Numbered from the stretch's first letter, positions 44,007 through 54,305 are shown. The stretch: DNA of 64,000 bases from Candidatus Binatia bacterium (GCA_022820725.1 JAJEFA010000009.1:1-64000), one strand, 5' to 3'. Made by a program: numbers and translations. Notes: generated by a model not told the origin, from the sequence alone.

Positions 44007-45188
44007 ATGGATTTTCATTTTACCCCAGCGCAGGAGACCTTTCGGCAGGAACTCCGCACCTGGCTCGCGGCCAACGTTCCACACAACAATGGCTCGCTGC
44101 GTCACCTTCAGCCACAGGCCTCAGCCGCGGACCTCACCTTTCTGAAAGACTGGCAGCGCACCGTGTACGAAGGCGGCTGGGCCGGGATTTCCTGGCCCAA
44201 AGAGTACGGTGGCCGTGGTGCTTCCCTGATTGAACGGATGATCTTTGATGAAGAAATGGCCAACCACAAAGCGCCTGGGCTGCTGAATGTCCTGGGTTTG
44301 GAGATCGTCGGTCCGACGATTATCGTCTATGGGACGGAAGAGCAGAAAAAGAAACATCTCGCCGCTATCTTGAGCGGTGCGGATATCTGGAGCCAGGGCT
44401 ATTCCGAGCCGAACTCGGGCTCGGACCTGGGTTCGCTTCAGACCCGCGCGGTTGATCAGGGCGATTATTTTTTGGTCAACGGCCAAAAAGTGTGGACGAG
44501 CTTAGCCCGCTACGCCAACTGGTGCTTACTCCTGGTGCGGACCGACCCGGACGCGCCAAAGCATAATGGCCTGTCAGCTCTCCTGGTGGATATGAAGAGT
44601 CCGGGCATTACGATTAAGCCGCTGCGGACGATGACCGGTGAGAGCGAATTTAACGAGGTCTTCTTCGAGAACGTCCAGGTTCCGAAGGCCAGTATTCTGG
44701 GAGAAGTGAATCAGGGCTGGAAGGTCATTATTACCTCGCTCATGTTCGAGCGGCAGGGGCTGGGCTTCTATTTTACCTTTGCCCAAAAACGGACCTACGA
44801 CGACCTGCGTGCCTGGCTGTGCGATGCCGGCTCGGCCTCGGACCGGACGGACCGTCGGTTCCGCCAGAAAATGGCCCAGGCATATATCGATTGCGAGGTC
44901 CTGAAGCTGAATAATTATCGCGCCTTGACGCGGCTGCTGCGCGGCAATCCGGCCGGGCCGGAAGGCTCAATTGCCAAGCTGCATTGGGCCGAAACCAACC
45001 AGCGCATGCAGGACCTCGCTGTTGAAATGCAGGGAACGGCCGGTCAGCTCTATAATGAGGCCGAAGCGGAGCATTATTGGCAGTACGGTTTTCTCCGCTC
45101 CCGAGCCAATACCATTGAGGGCGGCACCTCCGAAATCCTGCGCAACATCATCGCCGAACGTGTCCTCCAACTGCCCAAGGGCCGCTAA
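44007..45188 (+). CDS. Acyl-CoA dehydrogenase
   Basis: About 393 residues from ATG 44007 (MDFHFTPAQETFRQEL), which follows CAGGAG. It has the family motifs YSEPNSGSDLGSLQTRA (FAD/substrate region), VWTSLARYANW and the C-terminal TIEGGTSEILRN with Glu at the catalytic-base position. The size and style fit large-substrate ACADs (FadE17/sterol-like). Thirty bp after gatB, but probably with its own role in acyl-CoA breakdown. The gene at 54305-55456 is a related ACAD. Confidence 0.92.
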   Translation: MDFHFTPAQETFRQELRTWLAANVPHNNGSLRHLQPQASAADLTFLKDWQRTVYEGGWAGISWPKEYGGRGASLIERMIFDEEMANHKAPGLLNVLGLEIVGPTIIVYGTEEQKKKHLAAILSGADIWSQGYSEPNSGSDLGSLQTRAVDQGDYFLVNGQKVWTSLARYANWCLLLVRTDPDAPKHNGLSALLVDMKSPGITIKPLRTMTGESEFNEVFFENVQVPKASILGEVNQGWKVIITSLMFERQGLGFYFTFAQKRTYDDLRAWLCDAGSASDRTDRRFRQKMAQAYIDCEVLKLNNYRALTRLLRGNPAGPEGSIAKLHWAETNQRMQDLAVEMQGTAGQLYNEAEAEHYWQYGFLRSRANTIEGGTSEILRNIIAERVLQLPKGR

Positions 45189-45220
45189 CCAGAGCGTTTC
45201 GCGCGAGGCTGTAGCCATAT

Positions 45221-45299
45221 CGTCATTCCGGACTTGATCCGGCATCCAGAGGCCGGGAGGCTGGGAACCCATCATTCCTGCTTTCGCAGGAATGATGGA
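45221..45299 (+). repeat. 76-bp REP-like element, copy 2
   Basis: Starts CGTCATTCCGGACTTGATCC and ends TTCGCAGGAATGATGG. It is the reverse orientation of the element at 30588-30664 and lies just after the acyl-CoA dehydrogenase gene. Confidence 0.7.
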
Positions 45300-45335
45300 C
45301 GGTTACACACTATCGTTATTGACTCTAGGCCACTC

Positions 45336-45488
45336 ATGAGGAAGGGGCGACCGGGCCGTCGAGGACGGCGGGGGCCCGTGGTTCGGAAGACTCCCTTACA
45401 GCGTCACATGGTGATCATGCTGGTGATGGGTGGTGTCCTGCTGCTGACTCGTCTCGTTTTATTTTCAAAAACGCCCCAGGTCGTATAG
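45336..45488 (+). CDS. Possible 50-residue basic single-TM protein
   Basis: A frame from ATG 45336 with an Arg/Gly-rich start (MRKGRPGRRGRRGPVVRKTP) and one hydrophobic helix (HMVIMLVMGGVLLLTRLVLF). It is not recognised. The 3' end runs into the duplicated argJ terminus, so the last codons are not native. It may be real or chance. Confidence 0.3.
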   Translation: MRKGRPGRRGRRGPVVRKTPLQRHMVIMLVMGGVLLLTRLVLFSKTPQVV

Positions 45489-45545
45489 GCCGAGTTGAAC
45501 GGTGGACAGGTCGGAGGTGACGACGTGGGCGTGGCCTAGATGTTG
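45474..45545 (-). repeat. Degenerate duplicate of the argJ 3' end
   Basis: About 70 bp matching the argJ terminus at 46296-46385: GTCGTATAGGCCGAGTTGAA, then, after about 13 missing bases, GGTGGACAGGTCGGAGGT and GACGACGTGGGC. Translation on the minus strand gives HAHVVTSDLST as in ArgJ. With the true argJ end it brackets the PIN/Phd cassette as a direct repeat. Confidence 0.8.
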
Positions 45546-45549
45546 TGTT

Positions 45550-46008
45550 TTATGAATCGAGCAGGGACGCCAGACGCGCCTCGGAATCGTCCGCAAAGGG
45601 GTTGATGATTTCGACGCCACCCAGGCGGCGACCGTCCTGTATGTCTTCGCTGATGATCGCGGAGCAGCCGCTTTGTCGAGCCGTAGCCCACAGCAGCGCG
45701 TCCCAAAACGCCAGCCGGTGTTCCTCAACCCCTTCAATCGCATTGATAAAAGCCGTGTCGGTGGCGGATACGACTCGAAATACGTCGATCCAATCGCGCA
45801 CGAAGGTGCCCGCATGAGAGAGAGCAAGCAGATTCTTCCGCGTCGTTGCATGGAAGAACTCGGCGAGCGCCTGGACGGTCAGCACGCAGTCGTGCAACGC
45901 CGCCCTCGCCACTATTTCTTTTGAACGCTGGTGCCGCTCGCCAGCGTCTCTATCAACAGCATAGATAAGGATATTGGTGTCCAACGAGAAACGACCCTTA
46001 ACGGTCAT
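45550..46008 (-). CDS. PIN-domain toxin (VapC-like RNase)
   Basis: About 152 residues from ATG 46008 (MTVKGRFSLDTNILIYAVD). The acidic residues of the PIN site are all visible: SLDTN, LAEFFH, FWDALLW and the late ISEDIQDG. PIN toxins cleave tRNA or rRNA. The start overlaps the end of the antitoxin reading frame by about 11 bp, a usual toxin-antitoxin layout. The toxin itself looks intact. Confidence 0.88.
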   Translation of the reverse strand: MTVKGRFSLDTNILIYAVDRDAGERHQRSKEIVARAALHDCVLTVQALAEFFHATTRKNLLALSHAGTFVRDWIDVFRVVSATDTAFINAIEGVEEHRLAFWDALLWATARQSGCSAIISEDIQDGRRLGGVEIINPFADDSEARLASLLDS

Positions 46009-46243
46009 AGATGTCTTCCCGCTCAACTCTCAAGCCACCGAGTGAAGCCCCTTGCTCCAGTCTTGCCATCATGCCACGTTAGGCGGTCGCCCAAACAGGG
46101 TCGGCAGACTTGTCGGCCGCGTGGGGAATCAGTCTGGCGATGGGCTGGCCGCGCCGGGGGATCAGATAATCCTGACCACGCTCAACTTCTCGGATTAATT
46201 TGGAGAATTCCTGGTTGGCGGTCATCAAGGATATCTCGCGCAT
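45998..46243 (-). pseudogene. Phd/YefM-type antitoxin with an in-frame stop
   Basis: From ATG 46243 the frame reads MREISLMTANQEFSKLIREV then ERGQDYLIPRRGQPIARLIP, a Phd-type DNA-binding antitoxin, but TAA at 46079-46081 stops it after 54 codons. The same frame continues RGMMARLEQGASLGGLRVER then EDIYDR to TAA 45998-46000, which is the family's usual toxin-binding tail. The stop sits where a Tyr codon (TAC or TAT) would be expected. The gene is either a nonsense mutant, a sequencing error or read through. Confidence 0.75.
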
Positions 46244-46295
46244 TATACCCCTCCAAATAATTGAGGCTGCCTATCACAGCAGGCCGGTGTTCGGC

Positions 46296-47504
46296 CTACG
46301 TCGTATAGGCCGAGTTGAAGTGGACATAGCCGGTGGACAGGTCGGAGGTAACGACGTGGGCACGGCCTCGGCCCAGATGCAAGTGGATGTCTATAGAGAA
46401 CTCGTCCTGTTGCATGACCCGGGCGGCCCGTTTTTCGTTTTGAGGACCGGTACTCATGCCGTTGCGACCGATCGGAACATCGCCGACACTGATGGCCAGC
46501 CGGTCCTGATCCAATTGCGCGCCCGCATAGCCCACCGCACAGGCAATGCGGCCCCAGTTCGGGTCGCCTCCGAAAAAGGCCGTTTTGACCAGGGGGGAAT
46601 AGGCAATACTGCGGGCGACTTTTTCCGCGTCCGCAGTATTCTTTGCGCCGTCGACATAAATATCGACAACCTTGGTCGCCCCCTCCCCGTCTTTGACACA
46701 CATTCTGGCCAGGCTGCACAGGACTTCCCGAACTGCGTCTCGAAAGGCTGCATATCCGCGACTGCGCGGCGTAATCTCCCGGTTGCCGGCCTGCCCGTTG
46801 GCGAGCAGAACCAGGGTGTCATTCGTACTGGTATCACCATCGACGGAGATGGCGTTGAAAGAATCGGGCAAGGTCTGGTCGAGCACCTGCTGGAGCGCAG
46901 CCCGGCTCACGGACGCGTCGGTGCACACATAGCACAGCATGGTCGCCATATTCGGGTTGATCATGCCGGCACCCTTGGCCATGCCGGCGATGGTCAGCGT
47001 CCCTCCGTTCAATGTCACCTGCCGGGTCGCGACCTTGGGAAAGGCATCGGTCGTCATGATACCAGCCACGGCATTCCAGAAACCGCGCGGCGACAGGGCC
47101 GCGGCGGCGGCCTGAATGCCGACCTGCATTTTCTTCCAGTCGGGCAGCACGCCGATCACCCCCGTAGATGACGGCAGCACCAGCTGCGCCCCAATGGCAA
47201 GTTCACGGCCGACCAGCGAGCAGGTGTCCCGTGCCAGCTTGAGTCCGGGTTGTGCAGTCGAAGCATTGGCATTCCCGCTGTTGACGACAATGGCTTGCAG
47301 GCGCCCGGCCCGGAGGCGTTCCTCACCGATGAGAACAGGCGCGGCCTTCACCTGGTTCGTCGTGAATGCGGCAACAGCCGTCGCCGGTACGTCCGATACC
47401 AGCAATGACAGGTCTCTTTTGCCACTGGGCTTGAGCCCGCAGGCCACCCCGGAAAATCGGAATCCGGGGACAATGATTGGAGATTTTTTGACGGTGATTT
47501 TCAT
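46296..47504 (-). CDS. argJ: Bifunctional glutamate N-acetyltransferase / ornithine acetyltransferase
   Basis: A 402-residue protein of normal length. It has the self-cleavage and catalytic site KGAGMINPNMATML with Thr as new N-terminus of the beta chain, VNSGNANA, SVDGDTSTNDT and the conserved GAKNTADAEKVARSIA region. It recycles acetyl groups in arginine synthesis. The C-terminal TSDLSTGYVHFNSAYTT matches the expected YVxxNAxYTT-like end. About 73 bp of its 3' end is duplicated beyond the toxin-antitoxin cassette. Confidence 0.95.
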   Translation of the reverse strand: MKITVKKSPIIVPGFRFSGVACGLKPSGKRDLSLLVSDVPATAVAAFTTNQVKAAPVLIGEERLRAGRLQAIVVNSGNANASTAQPGLKLARDTCSLVGRELAIGAQLVLPSSTGVIGVLPDWKKMQVGIQAAAAALSPRGFWNAVAGIMTTDAFPKVATRQVTLNGGTLTIAGMAKGAGMINPNMATMLCYVCTDASVSRAALQQVLDQTLPDSFNAISVDGDTSTNDTLVLLANGQAGNREITPRSRGYAAFRDAVREVLCSLARMCVKDGEGATKVVDIYVDGAKNTADAEKVARSIAYSPLVKTAFFGGDPNWGRIACAVGYAGAQLDQDRLAISVGDVPIGRNGMSTGPQNEKRAARVMQQDEFSIDIHLHLGRGRAHVVTSDLSTGYVHFNSAYTT

Positions 47505-47522
47505 AGCCTGGCTCTGATTCTC

Positions 47523-50500
47523 TCATGCCCCGTGACACTTCTTATACTTCTTGCCGCTGCCACACGGACAGGGTGCATTCCGGCCAACCTTAGGCGTATC
47601 CCGTACGGCTTGGACAGGCCGTTCCGCGGGCGGCTGTCCGTTCGGTCCCCCCGGTGCGGCTCGCGTTGCCGGCTGTGGTTGTTGGAGAGCGGCCTGTCCG
47701 CCGTGCAACATCTGCATGGGCCGTTGGGCAGCCTGTCCTTCCTCCATCCGCTGGACATCTTCCTGGCGCGCCACTTGGACACTATAGAGCTTCTCAACCA
47801 CATCTTCCTGCATGCGGCGGGAGAGGTCGTCGAACAGACTAAATGCCTCTTTCTTATACTCTTGCAGAGGATTTTTCTGACCGTAGCCGCGCAGCCCAAT
47901 CCCTTCTTTGAGGTGATCCATGGCAAACAAGTGATCTTTCCACAGACTGTCCATGGTTTGCAGCATGATCACCTTTTCGAGGTACCGCATAACGGGCGGT
48001 GTAAAAGCCTGTTCTCGCTCTTCGTAGTGTTGTAATGCTCGATCCCGCACCAGATCCTGAAGATCTTCCGTTATCAATTCTTCTTGCTGTTCCTCACTCA
48101 GGCCAAGACACATATTGAATTGACGAAACACCGTGTCATCAAGCCCTTTCCAGTCCCACTCCGTCGGGTCGATTCCTTTATCCGCATAGTTCAGCACACT
48201 TTCTTCAGCCATCCCTTCAACAATTTCCAGCACCTGACCTTTCAGGTTCTCACCGGACAGGAATCCCCGGCGCTGCTCATAGATGACTTCACGCTGCTTG
48301 TTAATGACATCGTCATATTCCAGCAGGTGTTTTCGGATGTCGAAGTTATGGCCCTCGACGCGCCCCTGGGCGTTTTCGATTGCCCGGGTGACAAGTCCGG
48401 CTTCTATAGGTTCCCCCTCTTCCATGCCCAGTCGGTCCATTATCTTCTGGACGCGCTCTGCGCCAAAAATGCGCAGGAGGTCATCTTCGAGCGAGAGAAA
48501 AAATCGGGATGAACCAGGGTCCCCCTGGCGTCCCGCACGTCCGCGGAGTTGATTATCAATGCGCCGGGACTCGTGACGCTCGGTACCCAAAATGTGTACA
48601 CCGCCGGCAGCAACAACTTTTTCTCGCTCCTCACTGCACGTTTGCTCGTACTTCTCAAGGATTTCGTTGAAATCCTGGCTATACGCGTCAGGTGCTTTCT
48701 CAAGCTGTTCCCGGACTTCTTCTATGACCTGAACATGATCTTTGCGTTTTTGCTCGTATACACGTTCTGCCTCAGCAACAGCGGCTTCATACGGTTTCCG
48801 TGCCTCTTCATAGCGTTGGTCCGCATCCTGGTAGGCTTGTTGGTTTTCTTCATACGCCCGGCGTGCGTCTTCGTATTCCTCTTGTGCACCGCCGTTTTCA
48901 CTCATGGCTAAGCCGGCCATCTGGATAATGGACCGACAGTAATCTTCCAGCCAGCCTTCGTAGCGACTTCGGTTCAGGTTCAGGCGTTCAGACGCCTCCC
49001 CCTCTCCTGTCCCATCTTCAGTCAATACCGCAATGAAATCGGTACGCGCAGTCTCATATTCCTGTTGTTGCTCTTCGTTGAGCGCTGGACCGACCACCTT
49101 GTCATATTCTGATAATGCTGACTCATACGCTTCTCGGGCCTGGCTATACGTCTCCAATTGCGTCGCTGAAAGAGTGCCGTGCGTCGGATCAATCATCTGC
49201 GCTGCCTCTTGATAGTCGGCACGGGATTTCTGCAGCGTGGCGTGGAGGTAGGGACGATAGGTCTCAGTCATCCGCTTCAAGGCCACATTGCGGGCCTCCT
49301 CGAAGGGAGTCCATTCAGGTTCATATTTTTCCTGGGCCTGGGCGATCGCCGTGTTATATTCTGCACGGATTTCTTCCAGCTGATCTTCGTAACTCTTTTC
49401 TGTTGTGGCCGCTGTTTTCGCGCCTTTTTTGGTCCGAGCAGCGCTGGCCTTGTTGACCCATTTTTTTTCAATATCGGAGCGGGCCAGGAATTCCGGGTTC
49501 CCACCAAGCAGAATATCGGTCCCCCGGCCAGCCATATTCGTGGCAATCGTCACTGCGCTAAAACGACCTGCCTGGGCAATAATGTTTGCCTCAGCTTCAT
49601 GGTTGACCGCATTCAAGACGTTGTGCTTGACCTTTTTTCGCTTGAGGAGCCTGCTCAAATGTTCGGACTTCTCAACTGAAATCGTCCCGACCAAAACGGG
49701 TTGTCCCCGTTCGTGACAGTCGAGGATATCGTCAATCACGGCCTCGAACTTCTCGCGCTCGGTCTTGTACACCACGTCGGGATGATCCGCCCGGACCATG
49801 GGGCGGTTGGGTGGAATAACTACCACGTCAAGGTCGTAGATCTTCTTGAATTCGACCGCTTCCGTATCCGCGGTCCCGGTCATGCCTCCCAGTTTGTTGT
49901 ACATACGGAAGTAGTTCTGGATCGTGATACTCGCAAGAGTTTGATTTTCCTCACGAATCCGGACGCCTTCCTTGGCTTCGACAGCCTGATGCAGCCCGTC
50001 CGACCAGCGCCGGCCGGGCATGAGGCGGCCGGTGAATTCATCAACGATAACGACTTCACCATCCTTAATCACATAGTCGACATCGCGCTTAAAAATGGCA
50101 TGGGCTTTCAGCGCCTGGTTGACATGGTGCAAGGTCCCGATCTCAGACGGGTCATACAGGTTACGCACGCCGAGAATACGCTCAACCTTTGCCACCCCCT
50201 CTTCGGTGAGCGTTGCGGTTCTGAGTTTTTCGTCAATGGCATAATCCATCTCACGCTGGAGACGTGGGATGACCCGATTGAGCGAGTAATATTTCTGGGT
50301 GGATTCTTCTGCCGGACCGGAGATAATCAGCGGCGTCCGGGCTTCGTCAATCAAGATATTATCCACTTCATCAACAATGGCAAAATGCAACTCACGCTGA
50401 ACATAATCTTCAAGATTGAACTTCATGTTATCGCGTAAGTAGTCGAAGCCGTATTCGTTATTCGTTCCGTAGGTGATATCGGCCGCATAGGCCTCTTTGC

Positions 50501-51203
50501 GGCTGACCGGACGAAGATTCATATAGCGATAATCTTTGACCACATGGGTCGGGTCAAAGAGAAAACTCGCGTCGTGTACACTAGAAGCAACGGACAGCCC
50601 CAGAGCATGATAAATAGGCCCCATCCACTGCACGTCACGACGGGCCAGATAGTCATTGACCGTTACCAGATGCGACCCGCGACCGAGCAGGGCGTTGAGA
50701 TAGAGAGGCAGGGTTGCCACCAGCGTCTTTCCCTCGCCCGTTTTCATCTCGGCAATGCGGCCCTGATGGAGGACAATACCGCCAAGGAGCTGACTATCAA
50801 AATGGCGCATACCGGTGACTCGATGCGAGACTTCGCGGACGGAGGCATAGGCTTCGGGCAGAATGTCGTCGAGCACATCAGCTTCAGCCGTGCGGAGTTC
50901 TTTTTCCAGGACCGTTCGTTCCTCCTGGAAGTAGTCCAGCTTCTCCAGTTCATCTTCGTCAGGAATACCCTCTGGAGTCATTTCGGCCGCCTGCTGGGCA
51001 ATCTCGTCCAACTGTGCCCGTGTCGCCGCAGTGGCCGCTTGGATTCGACTGCGGAATATATCCGTTTTCGCTCGCAGCTCATCCATGCTGAGCGCTTGCA
51101 GTTCAGGTTCAAGCTGGCCAATCTCTTCCACCAACGGACGCATGCGCTTGAGCTCGCGTTCGTTTTTGCTTCCAAAAATCTTCTGTGCCCAACGTGCTAA
51201 CAT
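47523..51203 (-). CDS. secA: SecA preprotein translocase ATPase with a giant coiled-coil insertion
   Basis: A 1226-residue SecA, against about 840-900 usually. The ATPase motifs are normal: MKTGEGKT at 153-160, [20 protein letters not shown] near 278-296, GTDILLGG at 561-568 and [20 protein letters not shown] from 867. Between the last two lie about 260 extra residues (about 575-860), mostly predicted coiled coil, rich in Glu, Ala and Tyr. The C-terminal zinc motif [14 protein letters not shown] is present. It drives protein export through SecYEG. murI lies 20 bp upstream on the same strand. Confidence 0.95.
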   Translation of the reverse strand: MLARWAQKIFGSKNERELKRMRPLVEEIGQLEPELQALSMDELRAKTDIFRSRIQAATAATRAQLDEIAQQAAEMTPEGIPDEDELEKLDYFQEERTVLEKELRTAEADVLDDILPEAYASVREVSHRVTGMRHFDSQLLGGIVLHQGRIAEMKTGEGKTLVATLPLYLNALLGRGSHLVTVNDYLARRDVQWMGPIYHALGLSVASSVHDASFLFDPTHVVKDYRYMNLRPVSRKEAYAADITYGTNNEYGFDYLRDNMKFNLEDYVQRELHFAIVDEVDNILIDEARTPLIISGPAEESTQKYYSLNRVIPRLQREMDYAIDEKLRTATLTEEGVAKVERILGVRNLYDPSEIGTLHHVNQALKAHAIFKRDVDYVIKDGEVVIVDEFTGRLMPGRRWSDGLHQAVEAKEGVRIREENQTLASITIQNYFRMYNKLGGMTGTADTEAVEFKKIYDLDVVVIPPNRPMVRADHPDVVYKTEREKFEAVIDDILDCHERGQPVLVGTISVEKSEHLSRLLKRKKVKHNVLNAVNHEAEANIIAQAGRFSAVTIATNMAGRGTDILLGGNPEFLARSDIEKKWVNKASAARTKKGAKTAATTEKSYEDQLEEIRAEYNTAIAQAQEKYEPEWTPFEEARNVALKRMTETYRPYLHATLQKSRADYQEAAQMIDPTHGTLSATQLETYSQAREAYESALSEYDKVVGPALNEEQQQEYETARTDFIAVLTEDGTGEGEASERLNLNRSRYEGWLEDYCRSIIQMAGLAMSENGGAQEEYEDARRAYEENQQAYQDADQRYEEARKPYEAAVAEAERVYEQKRKDHVQVIEEVREQLEKAPDAYSQDFNEILEKYEQTCSEEREKVVAAGGVHILGTERHESRRIDNQLRGRAGRQGDPGSSRFFLSLEDDLLRIFGAERVQKIMDRLGMEEGEPIEAGLVTRAIENAQGRVEGHNFDIRKHLLEYDDVINKQREVIYEQRRGFLSGENLKGQVLEIVEGMAEESVLNYADKGIDPTEWDWKGLDDTVFRQFNMCLGLSEEQQEELITEDLQDLVRDRALQHYEEREQAFTPPVMRYLEKVIMLQTMDSLWKDHLFAMDHLKEGIGLRGYGQKNPLQEYKKEAFSLFDDLSRRMQEDVVEKLYSVQVARQEDVQRMEEGQAAQRPMQMLHGGQAALQQPQPATRAAPGGPNGQPPAERPVQAVRDTPKVGRNAPCPCGSGKKYKKCHGA

Positions 51204-51223
51204 GATCGTGTTACCTTTAGATA

Positions 51224-52030
51224 TTAACGTTCCAGACGTACTGCTGATTCAACGATGTCCCCGAGAAAACGAGCGCCGACTTTAATGAATTGATCCGGGC
51301 TGTCTGTGACGAAAAAGCTCCCCCGTCCCGGTCCATTCGACGGGGGCCGGTGGTTGTCAGATAAGGTTGCGCTCACCACCTTGGCCGTTTCCTCGGCAGA
51401 ATCAATAAGCTGTACATGGCCGCCGAGATATGCCGCAATCGTCTTTTTTAATAGAGGATAATGCGTGCAGCCTAAAATCAATGTATCTATGCCACTCTGT
51501 TTGAGACTACTAAGATACGTCGCTACGGTCGAGTGGGCTACGTCGTTCTCCACCCACCCCTCCTCCACTAACGGAACAAGCAACGGGCACGCACGTGTAT
51601 AAATCTCAAGGGACGGGTCTAAAGTGCGCAGTGCTTGGGTATAGGCTCCACTCGCGATGGTGGCTTCAGTTCCTATCACTCCTATTTTTTTGTTTTGACT
51701 CAACCGGACGGCGGCCGAAGCACCAGGCTGTATGACACCGATAACGGGCATGGGGTAGCGTTCTTGTAAAGCCATGAGTGCCACTGCCGAGGCCGTATTA
51801 CACGCCACTATCAGCATCTTGATATTCCGTTCGGCGAGAAAATCACTATTCTCACACGCATATTGCGTGACAACATCGTGTGACTTTGTCCCATACGGAC
51901 AGCGCGCCGTATCCCCGAGATATATCAGATTTTCGGCAGGCAAGCGTACCGCAATTTGCTGATAGACCGTGAGACCTCCTATGCCGGAGTCAAAAATTCC
52001 GATGGCCGCATCTTCGCTCACACCATTCAC
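51224..52030 (-). CDS. murI: Glutamate racemase
   Basis: A 268-residue protein with both catalytic Cys, in VACNTASA and LGCTHYPLL, and the N-terminal [12 protein letters not shown]. It makes D-glutamate for peptidoglycan. Followed on the same strand by secA, 20 bp apart. Confidence 0.95.
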   Translation of the reverse strand: MNGVSEDAAIGIFDSGIGGLTVYQQIAVRLPAENLIYLGDTARCPYGTKSHDVVTQYACENSDFLAERNIKMLIVACNTASAVALMALQERYPMPVIGVIQPGASAAVRLSQNKKIGVIGTEATIASGAYTQALRTLDPSLEIYTRACPLLVPLVEEGWVENDVAHSTVATYLSSLKQSGIDTLILGCTHYPLLKKTIAAYLGGHVQLIDSAEETAKVVSATLSDNHRPPSNGPGRGSFFVTDSPDQFIKVGARFLGDIVESAVRLER

Positions 52031-52330
52031 CTTGATAATTTTTACCCCATCAACGTTGCTTGGGCATAGCTAGATTTCAGTTGGTCCATATTCTTTCAAC
52101 CGTGAGAGTGGAGGGCCTATGGAATCGTTCCGCATGGTAGAGCACTATATATCAAAAAGTGATGTTTCACCTCAGAGAATTTCTCATCTTACCATATAAC
52201 TACTTGATATATTTTTAGTCTCGTCAAGCAGAGAAAATACTCGAAAAGCTGTATTATCTCATCCAATACCTTAGCTGTTTCACACGAAACATTTTCTTCC
52301 GGCGGTGCTAGTATGTATTCACAGTTTGTA
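52031..52330. other. Promoter region of murI/secA
   Basis: 300 bp, AT-richer than its surroundings near 52140-52290, with no gene or repeat. The murI promoter is expected here. The tail of the LLM gene begins at 52331. Confidence 0.35.
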
Positions 52331-53344
52331 TTATTGGCCAAACGTCTCGACAATGAGCCGATGATTCTCTCGTACGCGATCAGCTTTTACCCCAGCCGTC
52401 GGGGTATACAGAATAGGTAGATCCACGACGTCTTTCCATTTCTCAATCTGCTCACGGCATTCTTCCGGCGTACCCGCGACCGCGATTTGTTCGACCATAT
52501 CGTCAGTCACGGCAGCCGCCATCTTCGGCAAGTTAAAGGTTCTGAAATGTTCCCATATGGCCCGCTTTTGTTCCTCCCAACCATGCAGATTCAGAATGCC
52601 CTCGTAGGATTTTACCGATGCATAAAAGGCGATCTGATTTTTCGCGTCGCGTATGGCCTGCTCGCGATCATGGCTGATCGCGGTGATCAACAGCGTCGTC
52701 AGGTCAATATCTTTGGCGGTCCGCCCTCCCCGCTTGGCTCCGATCTCGATATGCGGCCGAATGAATTCCGCGATATATTTCCGGCTGTAGAGCGGGTGGC
52801 CGACCAAGCCGTCGGCAATCTCGCCAGTCGTGCGTAACATGCCCTTTTGCACCGCCGCCAGATAGAGAGGAATGCGGTCACGGACGATATGCGGACGCGC
52901 GTACGCCGGAATGTTCAATTGATAATAATCGCCCTCAAACTTCATCCCACCGCCCGCGTGTGATGCCCATATTTTTCGGATCAGCGCGACACATTCTTTC
53001 ATTTTCAGCGCAGAGCGGGGCTCGAACTTTTCTCCGTACCACATTTCGTTCATGGATCGGGTTCCACTCCCCAAGCCAAGAATCAGACGGCCGTTTGAGA
53101 GTTCGTCAATATCCATTGCCCCGGTCGCATTCAGCACCGGGTTCCGCATATACGCATAGGCGATACCAGTGGCAATTTTGGCGCGCTGGGTACATGTGGC
53201 AACCGCGGCTAAGGTGACTAGGCTATTGCGATTAAAAAACTCGCCGTTCCAAAGAGAATCAAAGCCAGCTTCATCGGCGAGTTGAGCGATTTCCATCATG
53301 TCGTGGAGCGTGGGCGTAAAAAGAGCGATTCCATATCGCTGCAT
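52331..53344 (-). CDS. LLM-class (luciferase-like) F420-dependent-type oxidoreductase
   Basis: A 337-residue protein with a luciferase-like TIM barrel: TPTLHDMMEIAQLADEAGFD, then SLWNGEFF and VTLAAVATCTQRAKIATGIA. The RLILGLGSGTRSMNEMWYGE segment and the C-terminal AGTPEECREQIEKWKD are typical of F420-dependent members. The cofactor (F420 or FMN) and substrate are not decided. Its neighbours, an SDR and an ACAD, suggest breakdown of an acyl or terpenoid compound. Confidence 0.88.
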   Translation of the reverse strand: MQRYGIALFTPTLHDMMEIAQLADEAGFDSLWNGEFFNRNSLVTLAAVATCTQRAKIATGIAYAYMRNPVLNATGAMDIDELSNGRLILGLGSGTRSMNEMWYGEKFEPRSALKMKECVALIRKIWASHAGGGMKFEGDYYQLNIPAYARPHIVRDRIPLYLAAVQKGMLRTTGEIADGLVGHPLYSRKYIAEFIRPHIEIGAKRGGRTAKDIDLTTLLITAISHDREQAIRDAKNQIAFYASVKSYEGILNLHGWEEQKRAIWEHFRTFNLPKMAAAVTDDMVEQIAVAGTPEECREQIEKWKDVVDLPILYTPTAGVKADRVRENHRLIVETFGQ

Positions 53345-53413
53345 ACATCCTCCTAAAGTTTGACAGAAGAAATATTATCAGTCTCATATTTGGCAAATGA
53401 GCAGTCTTTCAGC

Positions 53414-54166
53414 CTACTCTAACACTTGCCCACCACACACGGGCATATAGTGGCCAGTGACGAAGCTACCCAACTCAGACGCAAAAAACAGTGCTGCGTT
53501 TGCTGTGTCCTCAACCGTTCCCGTTCTGCGCAACGGTACTTTATCCTCATGCTTGGCCTGGGCTTCCTGTGTCAACATATCTTTGACTTCCTGGGTCAAG
53601 GTCAAGCCGGGAGAAACGATATTGACGGTGATATTATATTGACCAAATTCAACCGCCAGATTCCGAGAGAAGCCCAACATAGCCGTTTTTGCTGCGATAT
53701 AGGCGTGATAGTGCGGGCTGGGTTGATGAATGCCAATCGTGTTGATGTTGATGATCCGCCCCCACCGTCGCGTTTTCATTCCCGGCAAAACCGCTTGCGC
53801 GCACAAAAAGGCGGCTTTGACCGTCGTATCGAGCTGATACTGCCAGTCCGCCCAGGTTGTGTCCTGAAACAGTTTCTGCGGAATACCGCCAGCATAATTG
53901 TTAACCAGAATATCAACCTGCCCAAATCGATCTTCGATTTGACGAACCATATCCGTGACTTGAGATACATCGGTAATGTTTGCCTTGACAAATAAGACTT
54001 GCCCGCCGGCTGACTCGATTTCTTCAAGCACCTGTTGAGGATTGCCTTCTTTGTTGACTTGGTTCAGGATAACTCGAGCTCCTTCAGCGGCGAAAACGCG
54101 GGCAATGCCGGCTCCGGTCCCTCGTACCGATCCAGTAATAAGCGCAACTTTATTTTCCAAAAGCAT
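53414..54166 (-). CDS. SDR-family oxidoreductase
   Basis: About 250 residues from ATG 54166 (MLLENKVALITGSVRGTGAG), with GAGGGAG upstream; the longer frame does not look like the family. It has the cofactor loop TGSVRGTG, a NNYAG variant, and the YHAYIAAK active site. The glycine-rich end (GHYMPVCGGQVLE) fits a 3-oxoacyl-ACP-reductase-like SDR. It lies between the LLM gene and an acyl-CoA dehydrogenase on the same strand. Confidence 0.88.
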   Translation of the reverse strand: MLLENKVALITGSVRGTGAGIARVFAAEGARVILNQVNKEGNPQQVLEEIESAGGQVLFVKANITDVSQVTDMVRQIEDRFGQVDILVNNYAGGIPQKLFQDTTWADWQYQLDTTVKAAFLCAQAVLPGMKTRRWGRIININTIGIHQPSPHYHAYIAAKTAMLGFSRNLAVEFGQYNITVNIVSPGLTLTQEVKDMLTQEAQAKHEDKVPLRRTGTVEDTANAALFFASELGSFVTGHYMPVCGGQVLE

Positions 54167-54250
54167 AGGCACTCCCTCAGTCAGGGCCGACTGGCCCGTC
54201 TCAAAGATAGAACAGCAGAAGAGTGAACAGTTGCCCTTAAGGCTGTCCCG

Positions 54251-54305
54251 ATGAGGAAACGTGTCCTCCAATAAACATGCAGGTGCTGGACGCGTTTCCT
54301 CATTC
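54251..54305. repeat. AAACGTGTCC hairpin repeat, copy D (compensatory change)
   Basis: Arms GAGGAAACGTGTCC and GGACGCGTTTCCTC around a 23-base loop. Both arms change together relative to the other copies (GAGTAAAC to GAGGAAAC, GTTTACTC to GTTTCCTC), keeping the pairing. It lies upstream of the SDR gene and just after the acyl-CoA dehydrogenase stop. Confidence 0.75.
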
